A stretch of DNA of 64,000 nt from JAXMHQ01 sp046346665 (GTDB lineage Bacteria > Verrucomicrobiota > Verrucomicrobiia > Limisphaerales > JAXMHQ01), in assembly GCA_046346665.1 (NCBI GenBank), contig JAXMHQ010000001.1, forward strand, positions 62,001 to 126,000, written 5' to 3'. Position 1 is the first letter of the stretch; each line of letters opens with the position of its first letter. Under the pieces are notes generated by a model. It ran no database searches. It saw nothing but the letters and a program-made list of their open reading frames with translations, and was not told the DNA's origin. Position numbers and translations under genes: made by a program. Shown piece after piece: positions 1 to 7,140 of the stretch.

Positions 1-1069
1 CCCGCGTGATCAGCTTCGGCGTCGTGCCGCTCGCAATCAGCGTGTGAAAACCCGAAATCGCCCCGCACGCGATCGTGATGAAACAAAATGGAAAAATTTT
101 CCCCGCCACCACCGGGCCCGACCCGTCCACGAACGGCGTCAACGCCGGCATCGCCAGCCGCGGCAGCAACAGGAACACACCCGCCACCAGCGCAAAAATC
201 GTCCCCAGCTTCATGAAGGTGCTCAGGTAATCCCGCGGCGCCAGCAGCAGCCACACCGGCAGCACGCTCGCCGCCAGCCCGTAGCCCACAATCCCCCACG
301 CCAGATGTATGTCCGAAATCGAAAACCACGCCGCCCACTGTGCGTCCTGCGACACCCACCGCCCGCCCCACACCGCCAGCAGCAACCCCGCCACGCCAAA
401 CACGGACGCCTCCAGCACCCTCCCCACCCGCACGAACCTCAAATAACCGCCCATCCCCATCGCAATCGGAATCGTCGCCCCCACCGTGAACACGCCCCAC
501 GGACTGTCCGCCAGCGCCTTCACCACCACCAACCCCAGCACCGCCAGCACAATCACCAGGATCGACACAATCGCTCCCGACGCAATCCATCCCGCCGGCG
601 TGTTGAGTTCTTCCCGCACCATTTGACCCAGCGATTTCCCATCGCGCCGCAGCGAAAAAAACAGGATCAACAAATCCTGCACTGCGCCGCCAAGGACCAC
701 GCCGACCAGGATCCACAGCATCCCCGGCAGGTAACCGAATTGCGCCGCCAGCACCGGGCCCACCAGCGGTCCCGGCCCCGAGATCGCCGCAAAATGATGC
801 CCGAACACAATCCATTTGTTCGTACGGACAAAATCGCGCCCGTCGTCATGCCGCTCGCACGGCGTCGCCCGGCGTTCGTCCAACTCCAACACCCGCGCCG
901 CAATCCACTTCGAATAAAACCGGTAGCCGATCGCGTAGGTGCACAACGCCGCGACGAGGATCACGCCGGAGTTCAACGGCTCCCCGCGATGCATCGCCAC
1001 CGCCGCATACGCCGCCGCGCCCGCCAACGCCACCCCCAGCCAAATCATTGTCGAAACAAGGCGCTTCAT
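1..1069 (-). CDS. cstA: Carbon starvation protein CstA, C-terminus beyond window
   Basis: Peptide/pyruvate transporter family CstA, an inner-membrane protein with many helices. The 356 visible residues include the family block FGHHFAAISGPGPLVGP (about residues 89-105) and, close to the window edge, ISGFHTLIASGTTPKLI, both hallmarks of CstA. The start is the ATG at 1069-1067, which gives a normal hydrophobic N-terminus. The gene runs off the left edge, so roughly the second half of the protein is missing here. The GNAT gene upstream on the same strand ends 3 bases before this start, so the two are probably cotranscribed. Family assignment is firm; the substrate cannot be read from the sequence. 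Confidence 0.93.
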   Translation of the reverse strand, partial: MKRLVSTMIWLGVALAGAAAYAAVAMHRGEPLNSGVILVAALCTYAIGYRFYSKWIAARVLELDERRATPCERHDDGRDFVRTNKWIVFGHHFAAISGPGPLVGPVLAAQFGYLPGMLWILVGVVLGGAVQDLLILFFSLRRDGKSLGQMVREELNTPAGWIASGAIVSILVIVLAVLGLVVVKALADSPWGVFTVGATIPIAMGMGGYLRFVRVGRVLEASVFGVAGLLLAVWGGRWVSQDAQWAAWFSISDIHLAWGIVGYGLAASVLPVWLLLAPRDYLSTFMKLGTIFALVAGVFLLLPRLAMPALTPFVDGSGPVVAGKIFPFCFITIACGAISGFHTLIASGTTPKLITR

Positions 1070-1072
1070 CCT

Positions 1073-1501
1073 TCAACAACTTCGCCGCCGGCCGGCGCCC
1101 GCCGAAAGTTCCCGCTGCATCACCCGCAAATCCGCCCGGTCTCTCCAGCCCGTCCGGGACCAGAATTTTCGCCCCTCCCGGTTGGCCTCAAAAAGAAACA
1201 GGTTGCACTTGTCGATCCTCTCCCGGCGCAACCGCGCCAGGCAGCGCTCCACCAGCAGGCTGCCAATCCCGCGCCGCCGGAATTCCTTTCCCACCGCCAG
1301 GTGATGCACACAACCCCGCCGCCCATCGTGTCCGCACAACACCGCCCCCACCACCCGGCCGCCGCATCGCGCCACAAAACTCATCCCCGGATTGCGCTCG
1401 AGGTAGGATCGAACCGCGCGCCGCGAATCCGACCGGCTCAACCCCACGCCTTCCGACTCTTTCCAAAGCGCCAGCACCTCGTCGTAATCGTCCATCGTCA
1501 T
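1073..1501 (-). CDS. GNAT family N-acetyltransferase (YpeA-like)
   Basis: A 142-residue single-domain acetyltransferase. The acetyl-CoA binding motif A is seen as HHLAVGKEFRRRGIGSLLVE (R-x-x-G-x-G), followed by a C-terminal FWSRTGW segment typical of the fold. Overall layout resembles E. coli YpeA. It sits immediately upstream of cstA with a 3-bp gap. The acceptor substrate is unknown. The chosen ATG encodes MTMDDYDEV, which matches the usual N-terminus of this family; an upstream in-frame extension is possible but not needed. Confidence 0.85.
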   Translation of the reverse strand: MTMDDYDEVLALWKESEGVGLSRSDSRRAVRSYLERNPGMSFVARCGGRVVGAVLCGHDGRRGCVHHLAVGKEFRRRGIGSLLVERCLARLRRERIDKCNLFLFEANREGRKFWSRTGWRDRADLRVMQRELSAGAGRRRSC

Positions 1502-1588
1502 GACCCGGATCGCAACGCGGCGGGATCCGGATGAGCTTGGATTGGATTGGGTGCGCGCTGGTTTGATGAGGTGATCGTATCGGATTCT

Positions 1589-1670
1589 GTTAAATCGTTA
1601 AAAGGTTAAAACGTTAAATGGGCTCCTGCGCGTGGACCTTTTAACCCTTTAACCTTTTAACAATTCAACT
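1589..1670. repeat. Inverted pair of GTTAAAAG-type octamer arrays
   Basis: Two AT-rich arms of about 33 bases made of tandem 8-base words (GTTAAAAG-like left, CTTTTAAC-like right) are nearly perfect reverse complements and surround a short GC-rich loop. It lies between the divergent GNAT and Smr genes. The same word family recurs at 43070-43172. Confidence 0.75.
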
Positions 1671-1683
1671 TATCCTCTGCCAG

Positions 1684-1971
1684 ATGGACGAACCCGTGGA
1701 ACTGCCCATCAACGGCGTGCTGGATCTGCACACGTTCCAGCCCCGGGAAATCAAGGATCTCGTTCCGGATTACCTCGCCGCCTGCCGGGAACGCGGCATC
1801 CTCCAGGTGCGCATCATCCACGGCAAAGGCATCGGCAACCTCCGCCGCTCCGTCCACGCCATCCTATCACGCCACCCCGACGTGATCTCCTTCACGCTCG
1901 ACCACCCCCAATACGGCGGCTGGGGCGCAACGCTGGTCCAGCTGAAAGGAAAGGTAGAAGGCAGAATGTAG
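1684..1971 (+). CDS. Small Smr-domain protein
   Basis: A 95-residue protein made almost only of an Smr (small MutS-related) domain: LDLHTFQPREIKDLV with the conserved D-L-H, then the H-G-K-G loop (IIHGKGIGNLRR) and a terminal GGWGATLVQL strand. Stand-alone Smr proteins are linked to nucleic-acid cleavage or ribosome rescue, but the target cannot be told from the sequence. The last codons (GKVEGRM-stop) are encoded by an intergenic heptamer repeat, and the convergent DUF1080 gene ends in the same way. Confidence 0.88.
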   Translation: MDEPVELPINGVLDLHTFQPREIKDLVPDYLAACRERGILQVRIIHGKGIGNLRRSVHAILSRHPDVISFTLDHPQYGGWGATLVQLKGKVEGRM

Positions 1972-2097
1972 AATGCAGAAGAGACGGCTGCAGAATCTCA
2001 ATGCATTCCCAAATCATCTGTCAACCGGAACACCGCGGAGCACCAACGACGCGTGCACGTCCCGATTCTGCATTCTACATTCTGCCTTCTGCCTTCC
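1948..2097. repeat. Inverted pair of 7-bp word arrays at convergent gene ends
   Basis: Left arm 1948-1980 and right arm 2066-2097 are reverse complements built from heptamers of the type AGAATGC/AGAAGGC (right arm ATTCTGC, ATTCTAC, CTTCTGC). Each arm contains the stop codon of one of two convergent genes, so the structure could work as a bidirectional terminator. It has no classical T-tract. Confidence 0.75.
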
Positions 2098-2749
2098 CCA
2101 ACGCCTCAAGCGTCACCCGCCGGATCTCCAACTCGCCGCCTTCGCTTTGAAATCCAATGCACCCCGAATCCAGACTGCAGCCTGCAACATGGTTCATTTC
2201 CTTGCCGTTCACGCCGACATCAATGACCGCGCCATCGCACACCATTTCATAGAGATTCCATTCCCCAGGCGCGTTCTCATTGGAAGCGCCCCGCTTCTCA
2301 ATCTTGGTCCCCATCGGTAGACCGTGATCGTCGCAGGTGGCACCGCCCATCGGAATCACATCGCCCTGGTGCTGATATTGGCCCTGGCATTGAATGCACT
2401 TGGGCCAGACCTGGTCCGGCGGCTGGAGGTGCAGCAGCACGCCACTGTTGTCCGCCTTCGGCGCCACCTTCACAAATCGCCATTCCACCGTCAGCTTGTA
2501 ATCCCGCCAGGCCGACGTCGACCGCGCATACCCAAACGGCTGGCCGGTGCAATGAATCACCCCGTTCGTCACCATCCAGGTGCTGGAAACCGGCGCGTTG
2601 CTCCGGCTCGCGAAGGTCCAGCCGGAAAGATCCTTCCCATTAAACAACTCCACCCGCCCGGACGGCACACGCACTTCTTGCCCCGAACCTGGAAGAACCA
2701 TTGCAAGAACGACAACTCCCGGCGCCAGAAAATGGAGAAGGCGGCTCAT
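2075..2749 (-). CDS. DUF1080 (3-keto-disaccharide hydrolase) family secreted protein
   Basis: A 224-residue exported protein with a signal peptide (MSRLLHFLAPGVVVLAMVL, cleavage near GSGQ) followed by the DUF1080 concanavalin-like fold: ELFNGKDLSGW near the N-terminus, DNSGVLLHLQ in the middle and GCIGFQSEGGELEIRRV at the end. Family members have been linked to 3-keto-glycoside hydrolysis; that role is by family only. The ATG at 2749 is preferred over an upstream one because it starts the signal peptide. It lies 44 bp after a DUF6799-like gene on the same strand. The C-terminal KAEGRM comes from the adjoining repeat. Confidence 0.9.
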   Translation of the reverse strand: MSRLLHFLAPGVVVLAMVLPGSGQEVRVPSGRVELFNGKDLSGWTFASRSNAPVSSTWMVTNGVIHCTGQPFGYARSTSAWRDYKLTVEWRFVKVAPKADNSGVLLHLQPPDQVWPKCIQCQGQYQHQGDVIPMGGATCDDHGLPMGTKIEKRGASNENAPGEWNLYEMVCDGAVIDVGVNGKEMNHVAGCSLDSGCIGFQSEGGELEIRRVTLEALGKAEGRM

Positions 2750-2793
2750 GATGGCCGATGCTGATCGGTCGCGGGTCAGGCGTCGGAAGTTAC

Positions 2794-3495
2794 CTACCAA
2801 TCCCCGCGAATGCCCGGGATCAACAGGACCTGCCCGTTCGTCATCTGCAGCGTGGTGTTGTCGTGGAACGTCACCAGGCCATCCCCGCGCACCTTCGTGC
2901 CGTCATACATGCCCCGGATCACGTTCGATTCCACCGGCAAAAGCGCCGCCCCCTTGAACACCGCCACCTGCCCGTTCTTCATGAGAATGCTCGAATACCC
3001 CGGCAGCGACTCGCCCGACAGCGTCACCATCTGACCGTCAATCAACCTCGACCGGCGATCGTTGCGAACATAACTGCCGTCCGGGTTCAACACCGCGCCG
3101 TCCGGAAATGTCATCGGCGACGTCAGCGCCGAAACCTGCCCGTCCCGATAGACCATCACCGATTGCCCCATCATCACCAGGTGATCGCAAACCGGGACAA
3201 TCGTCCCGTCCGAACTCAAAAGAAATCCATCCCGCCGCAACACCTGTCCCTCCTGCAATGACCGCGGCGCCCCGCCGCCCACCGTGAACGTGCCGTTGGT
3301 CAACACCACAACCCCGCCCGGCAACGCCAGGTCCGAACCGAGCAGGCTGAGCGTCGCCCCCTGCCGCAGCAGGCTCCGGTTCGTCAGGCAAATCACTCCG
3401 TCCAGCGCGTCGCCGCCCTGGGCGAACACCGGCACACACCAGCCGGCCAGGAAAAATTGCACGAGGACGAACACCCGGAATGCGATCGATTTCAT
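2794..3495 (-). CDS. Secreted DUF6799-like repeat protein
   Basis: A 233-residue exported protein (signal peptide MKSIAFRVFVLVQFFLAGW, cleavage near VFAQ) made of short repeats in which a D-G or N-G turn precedes a hydrophobic strand, such as MMGQSVMVYRDGQVSAL, FPDGAVLNPDGSYV and LMKNGQVAVF. This matches the DUF6799 pattern; no enzymatic residues stand out and the function is unknown. It is the first gene of a pair with the DUF1080 gene. The ATG at 3495 was chosen because it opens the signal peptide. Confidence 0.75.
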   Translation of the reverse strand: MKSIAFRVFVLVQFFLAGWCVPVFAQGGDALDGVICLTNRSLLRQGATLSLLGSDLALPGGVVVLTNGTFTVGGGAPRSLQEGQVLRRDGFLLSSDGTIVPVCDHLVMMGQSVMVYRDGQVSALTSPMTFPDGAVLNPDGSYVRNDRRSRLIDGQMVTLSGESLPGYSSILMKNGQVAVFKGAALLPVESNVIRGMYDGTKVRGDGLVTFHDNTTLQMTNGQVLLIPGIRGDW

Positions 3496-3602
3496 GAACT
3501 CATCATAACGTCCAAAGCGCCCGCCGCCAACCCCGGAGATTCCGGATTTCCAGGGCCGACGCATCGAATGTCGAAAGAGGCGCGCGATCGTGGAATTGAG
3601 AC

Positions 3603-3732
3603 GGTAGGGACGCCGCGCTGCGGCGTCCCCGCCCGCGTATCAGCGGGCGGAAAGCCGAACGGCGCCTGGCATGCCCTCCGCAACGTTGCGCCGCTGGAAG
3701 CGACGCGGACGGCGCAGCGCGCCGTCCCTACC
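3603..3732. repeat. Inverted pair of GGTAGGGAC...GCGCTGCG palindromic repeats
   Basis: The 26-bp unit at 3603-3628 and its reverse complement at 3707-3732 differ at only a few positions. Each unit is itself close to a palindrome (GGACGCCGCGCTGCGGCGTCC core). They lie in the 347-bp space between the divergent DUF6799-like and prepilin genes, where no other gene is visible. Confidence 0.75.
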
Positions 3733-3899
3733 CGCGAATCTAATGCGTCGGCCCTGTTCCGGATTCCCAAACGCCCGGGACAGCGCCCGTTCCGCACATT
3801 CATGCGATAGCCGCTCAATCGCGCTGTGCTAACTTGTAATCGATGTCGTTACAGCCGTGGCCGAAGACGCGCCCGAATGCCAAACCATTAACGTTGACC

Positions 3900-4742
3900 A
3901 TGGACCGCCACCCGCCACCCGCCACCCGCCCTCGACCCTCGACCCTCGACCCTCGACCGCTTCGTAGTGGCTTCACCCTCATCGAACTGCTCGTGGTCAT
4001 CGCCATCATCGCCATCCTGGCCGCCCTCCTCCTGCCCGTCCTCAGCAAGGCCAAAAGCAAAGCCCAGGGTATCCAGTGCATGAACAACCTGCGCCAGCTC
4101 CAGCTCGCCGTGTCCATGTACACCCACGACAACGACGACCGGTTCCCGGACAATCCCGGCGCCATCTTCACCAAGAACGCCTGGGTCACCGGCGTCATGA
4201 CCTGGGATTACTCCACCCAGCACACGAACACCGCTTTGCTCACCGACGGCCAGATCGGACCTTACGTCGCCAGGAACACCAAGGTCTTTAAATGCGCGGC
4301 CGATATTTATCCCGGAAAGTTCGGCCCGCGCGTCCGCAGCGTCTCCATGAACGGCTTCGTCGGCGACAGCCGCAACATCGCCAACGGCGTGTCCGGCGCG
4401 AAAACCAACACCTGGAAAGTCTTCCTCAAAACCAGCGCGCTCACCATGCCCGGCGCCGCCAATACCTGGGTCCTCCTCGACGAATGCCCCGACAGCATCA
4501 ACGACGGATTTTTCTCTGTGCGCATGCAACCGGATGCCACCGCCAAATGGACCGACGTCCCTGCCTCGACCCACAACGGCGCCGGCGGCTTCTCCTTCGC
4601 CGACGGCCACGCCGAAATCAAAAAATGGCTCGACGGAAACACCGTCCGCCCCGTCCGCAGCGCCTCCCCCTGCCCGGCCAACGAAACCTACTCCCCCCAC
4701 GACATCCAGTGGCTCCAGGAACGGACCACCGCCAGAAATTAG
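3900..4742 (+). CDS. Prepilin-type pseudopilin protein (DUF1559-like)
   Basis: Exported type IV pilin-like protein. The leader ends in RSG before the processed helix FTLIELLVVIAIIAILAALL, with Gly at -1 and Glu at +5 as the prepilin peptidase needs. The body has the family's Cys-containing CAADIYPGKF and C-terminal FSFADGHAEIKKW. The ATG at 3900 gives a 24-residue leader; an in-frame ATG at 3843 would give 43 residues and lies next to a -10-like TTGTAAT. The leader is encoded by two heptamer microsatellites, (GCCACCC)3 and (CTCGACC)4, whose length changes would shift the frame. Function is likely a surface or secretion pseudopilin, with no pilus genes nearby. Confidence 0.88.
   Translation: MDRHPPPATRPRPSTLDPRPLRSGFTLIELLVVIAIIAILAALLLPVLSKAKSKAQGIQCMNNLRQLQLAVSMYTHDNDDRFPDNPGAIFTKNAWVTGVMTWDYSTQHTNTALLTDGQIGPYVARNTKVFKCAADIYPGKFGPRVRSVSMNGFVGDSRNIANGVSGAKTNTWKVFLKTSALTMPGAANTWVLLDECPDSINDGFFSVRMQPDATAKWTDVPASTHNGAGGFSFADGHAEIKKWLDGNTVRPVRSASPCPANETYSPHDIQWLQERTTARN
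3907..3958 (+). repeat. Heptanucleotide microsatellites in prepilin leader
   Basis: Three perfect GCCACCC units (3907-3927) are followed, after GCC, by four perfect CTCGACC units (3931-3958). Both have a 7-bp period inside the coding leader, so gain or loss of one unit would change the reading frame of the pilin. Confidence 0.85.
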
Positions 4743-4750
4743 AAAAGCAG

Positions 4751-4818
4751 GAGCCGACGTAAGGAGGCTCAAGCACAGGCAGCAGGCAAAAGGCAGAATT
4801 TAGAATGCAGAAGTCAGG
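4751..4818. repeat. Small hairpin and AGAATGC-type heptamer array
   Basis: GAGCC at 4751-4755 pairs with GGCTC at 4766-4770. It is followed by a run of degenerate heptamers (GGCAAAA, GGCAGAA, TTTAGAA, TGCAGAA) from about 4776, the same word family as at 1948-2097. Nothing gene-like is seen between the prepilin and the tRNA. Confidence 0.55.
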
Positions 4819-4947
4819 AAGCGGACGCCCTGGCCATTCCCCGTAGCCGCCGAAGCAAGGCGGCTTGCCACGTCCCACGTCGGCTCTGACAACACCAATG
4901 GAAGCTCGACTTTGCCCCGCGCGCAGGTTAAGGCTAAAGACCGCTGC

Positions 4948-5024
4948 GCATCCGTAGCTCAATTGGATAGAGCTTCTGACTTCGGATCAGAAGGTTACAG
5001 GTTCAAGTCCTGTCGGATGCGCCA
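4948..5024 (+). tRNA. tRNA-Arg (anticodon UCG)
   Basis: A full cloverleaf is visible: acceptor GCATCCG pairs with CGGATGC, D-arm GCTC/GAGC, anticodon stem TCTGA/TCAGA around loop CTTCGGA (anticodon TCG, reading CGA), T-arm ACAGG-TTCAAGT-CCTGT, discriminator G and an encoded CCA. The foreign-looking island starts directly downstream, which fits the use of tRNA 3' ends as integration sites, but no obvious duplicated 3' end was found. Confidence 0.95.
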
Positions 5025-5490
5025 ACTCCTTCAACGACTTCCGTCGGGAATAGCCCGTCCAAAAACGTCGCCTGTGCTGCGGTTTGTGCTGCACCCCGGG
5101 TTCACCCTGAAAAGTGCGTCCCGGCTGCCAGCGCCGGGAACCGCATCGCCTCCACCCTAGTCGGGGTTCCCCAGCGTTTATCGCTTAGTCCCCGGCAAAG
5201 GCGATCCCCGATCTCCGACCCGTCGCCTATCGCCCCCGACCGGGCGCTCCTGGATCTCTCGCGAGCGACCTTTTCAACCGCGCGCCGACCTCTGAGCGGC
5301 CCCCGCCGGGTCTGACTGTCCCCCCGTGGGACCGGTTGCTAGGTCAGACCGTTTTGGTGAGGGCCTTGCGTAGCGACGCGAGCAAACGCGTGATCGAGAC
5401 CGGGCGGGGTTGCTTCGGCCAGGGAGCCCCGTTCATGCTGACGAGAGCCCGGCTAGAAGTGGAAGAGTAGGATCTTGAGATTTTTTCCGC
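5025..5490. other. Gene-free stretch between tRNA and cassette array
   Basis: No convincing gene is seen in these 466 bases. It contains an inverted repeat GGTCTGAC/GTCAGACC (about 5309 and 5343). A minus-strand open frame of roughly 45 codons ending at 5344 reads RLLASLRKALTKTV at its end and could be a gene remnant, but resembles no family that I recognise. In a classical integron the integrase gene would lie here, and it is not present. Confidence 0.6.
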
Positions 5491-5607
5491 GGCGATAATC
5501 CTTGAGAGAAATTCGAGGATCTGGTTTCATAAACCTATAGCAACAGGAGAGGTTAGAAAATGCAGCCGTGCACGATGCCGTGCACAGGTCGTCGTAGAAT
5601 AAAAGTT
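5491..5607 (+). other. attI-like module, copy A
   Basis: A 117-bp segment that recurs without gaps at 7011-7127 with 16 mismatches. It contains the hairpin GTGCAC-GATGCC-GTGCAC and ends in GAATAAAAG followed by the core TTAGGC, which resembles the end of class 1 attI (AAAACAAAG then TTAGGC). Similarity between the copies stops exactly at GTT, the integron strand-exchange triplet. It is therefore read as an attI-like or leader site for the cassette that follows. No integrase is in the window. Confidence 0.6.
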
Positions 5608-5631
5608 AGGCCATTCGACCATCTACACTTT

Positions 5632-6111
5632 ATGCCACCACAAAGACAAGTGTCACCAGAACGAAAGAAGCTTTATTACATTGGCATGGCGGTCACGGTC
5701 ATCGGTGTTCTCTGCTTCATTTCTGTTTTCATTTCCGGGGCATTGCACTTCGGAGACTTCAGCAATTTTGAGCAGCGTGGCCGTTCAGAAGCTACACGAG
5801 CGGTGCTTGGCATGGTAATGATGATAGCAGGCGGCTTTCTGACACACATTGGTCGCATGGGCATAGCTGGCTCTGGCATCAAGCTTGATCCGGAGGAAGC
5901 TAGACGTGACGTTGAACCTTGGGCACGAATGACCGGCGGGGTGGTTAAAGACGCGATGGATGAGGCTGGCGTTAAGTTGGGCAGTCAATCGTCAGCTGAG
6001 GAGTTGCCATTTGATGAGCGGCTTCGTCGCCTCCAGAAGTTGCGCCAGGATGGACTTGTCAGCGAGCAGGAGTACGAGACCACCAAGAAGAAGATTCTGG
6101 AGAGTGCGTAG
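5632..6111 (+). CDS. Cassette 1: membrane protein with SHOCT domain
   Basis: A 159-residue protein with two predicted membrane helices (about residues 17-39 and 60-78). Its C-terminal SHOCT motif is LRRLQKLRQDGLVSEQEYETT minus the last residue, a short region found at the ends of many membrane or oligomeric proteins. The function is unknown. The ATG at 5632 is chosen because it lies inside the cassette, which begins at the recombination point 5605/5606; an in-frame ATG at 5560 lies in the attI-like module. The stop codon is 3 bases before the attC R box. Base composition is less GC-rich than the chromosome around it, consistent with transfer. Confidence 0.8.
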   Translation: MPPQRQVSPERKKLYYIGMAVTVIGVLCFISVFISGALHFGDFSNFEQRGRSEATRAVLGMVMMIAGGFLTHIGRMGIAGSGIKLDPEEARRDVEPWARMTGGVVKDAMDEAGVKLGSQSSAEELPFDERLRRLQKLRQDGLVSEQEYETTKKKILESA

Positions 6112-6114
6112 AGT

Positions 6115-6240
6115 GCCTAACAATGCGGTGCAGGCAACAGCCACCGCGCCGTTACGAGACATGAGCAGTTGGCACATCACATCGTGGTTGCAGTCGCAAG
6201 CGCGGCTGCCGGTGGCTGTGCCTGACCTGGAGCGTTGGGC
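6115..6240 (+). other. attC-like recombination site of cassette 1
   Basis: The site opens with R box GCCTAAC (6115-6121) and closes with core GTTGGGC (6234-6240, fits GTTRRRY). The inner arms GGTGCAGGCAACAGCCACCG (6127-6146) and CGGTGGCTGTGCCTGACC (6210-6227) pair fully except for two extra bases on one arm, as in the extrahelical bases of true attC sites. GCCTAAC is the exact complement of GTTAGGC at 5605-5611, the start of the same cassette, as expected after circular excision and reinsertion. Confidence 0.8.
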
Positions 6241-6255
6241 GATCACGCGGTAGCC

Positions 6256-6762
6256 ATGAAGACTTGCCCATACTGTGGCACAGAGTATCCCGACGGTCAG
6301 ACGATTTGTCCCACTGACCAGCAGGTTCTTTCCGGTTCCGATGCCTCAGCTTTAGGCCCAGCAAGAGCCATGAGTGCTTTCGAGCTATTTCGTCAGCCGC
6401 TCCCAGCTTGGGCTGACTGGATTCTCTTGGCTTTGATGTCCATCGCAGCTCCCGTGGTAGCTGGTTGCATTCATTCCCTCTGCGTACTGAATCGAGGCAT
6501 CCGACTTTACAACGCCGAGATCGGCGGCGGCTATTTTTACGGCAGTGCACTCAGAGGACAGTCCGTCACGGTTGCATTCCTTTATTTCATTGGAGTTTGT
6601 GGGCTTCCGGCCGTTCCCACTTTTCTGGCGCTTTTACCATTTCGACACAAGCCGGAGCTTTCTCGCGTCGTCTGGATTGGTATTGTTGCATCATGGACAT
6701 GGTTTTGCTTCAGCACAGAAATTGGAAAGGGGTCAGTCCCGGCTATTGTAGAAAGTGGTTGA
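6256..6762 (+). CDS. Cassette 2: zinc-ribbon membrane protein, C-terminus replaced
   Basis: A 168-residue protein starting with a zinc ribbon (CPYCGTEYPDGQTICP, two Cys pairs) followed by about three membrane helices from residue 45 on. The function is unknown. It begins 16 bases after the attC core at 6234, so it is the gene of a second cassette that starts GTTGGGC. The last dozen residues are encoded by the end of a REP/RAYT element that begins near 6727. The original C-terminus and this cassette's own attC site (which should start GCCCAAC) appear to be lost. The start ATG has no clear ribosome site. Confidence 0.7.
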   Translation: MKTCPYCGTEYPDGQTICPTDQQVLSGSDASALGPARAMSAFELFRQPLPAWADWILLALMSIAAPVVAGCIHSLCVLNRGIRLYNAEIGGGYFYGSALRGQSVTVAFLYFIGVCGLPAVPTFLALLPFRHKPELSRVVWIGIVASWTWFCFSTEIGKGSVPAIVESG

Positions 6763-6988
6763 CGGCAGGTGAGAGAGTTGGGAGGTTCTGCGAGATGGCG
6801 GGTAGATCGAGAGTCCAATATCCAGGTGCGATCTATCATGTGATGAGCCGGGGCGACCGGCGGGAGCCAATTTTCAAGGACGACAAGGATCGGGAGTACT
6901 TTCTGACGACGTTTGGGGAAGCCTGTGGAAAGACCGTAAAGGCGTCCAGGCATGCGGGGAAATGTCTGTCCGCCCGGACTGACCCCTT
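6727..6988 (+). mobile_element. Remnant REP-RAYT element with inverted ends
   Basis: Ends AAGGGGTCAGTCCCGG (6727-6742) and CCGGACTGACCCCTT (6974-6988) are inverted copies of each other, the form taken by REP sequences flanking REP-associated tyrosine transposases. Between them lies only the start of a RAYT gene. The element interrupts the end of the cassette 2 gene and is followed 22 bases later by attI-like module B. It is likely non-mobile now. Confidence 0.65.
6795..6947 (+). pseudogene. Truncated REP-associated tyrosine transposase (RAYT)
   Basis: About 50 residues match the N-terminus of Y1/TnpA_REP transposases: YPGAIYHVMSRGDRREPIF then DDKDREYFLTTFGEACGKT. The HxH metal motif and the catalytic Tyr, which lie further on in intact proteins of 200-300 residues, are missing. 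The open frame continues to 7025 through unrelated sequence. Confidence 0.8.
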
Positions 6989-7010
6989 CATGACCCCTTC
7001 ACCCTTCAAG

Positions 7011-7127
7011 GGCGATAATTCTTGATAGACATTCGCAAATCTGGATTCATAAACCTATGGTAATAGTAGAGGTTAGGAAAAGCAGCCGTGCACGGTGGCG
7101 TGCACAGCTCGTCGTAGAATAAAAGTT
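7011..7127 (+). other. attI-like module, copy B
   Basis: Second copy of the 117-bp module (101 of 117 bases identical to 5491-5607, no gaps), with the hairpin GTGCAC-GGTGGC-GTGCAC and the end GAATAAAAG-TT. It is followed by core GTTCGCC (7125-7131), the start of cassette 3. Confidence 0.6.
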
Positions 7128-7140
7128 CGCCAATTAGCGT

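Noticed and set aside
44..1534. Long plus-strand open frame over cstA and the GNAT gene
   Set aside because: It is antisense to two clear genes, is rich in Arg/His/Pro, and matches no family; a by-product of high GC.
5344..5480. Minus-strand frame ending RLLASLRKALTKTV as an integrase remnant
   Set aside because: No tyrosine-recombinase motif (Arg, His-x-x-Arg, Tyr) is visible; too short to assign.
5025..5605. A cryptic intI gene upstream of module A
   Set aside because: An integrase of 300-350 residues cannot fit in about 470 bases, and translated frames show no IntI motif.
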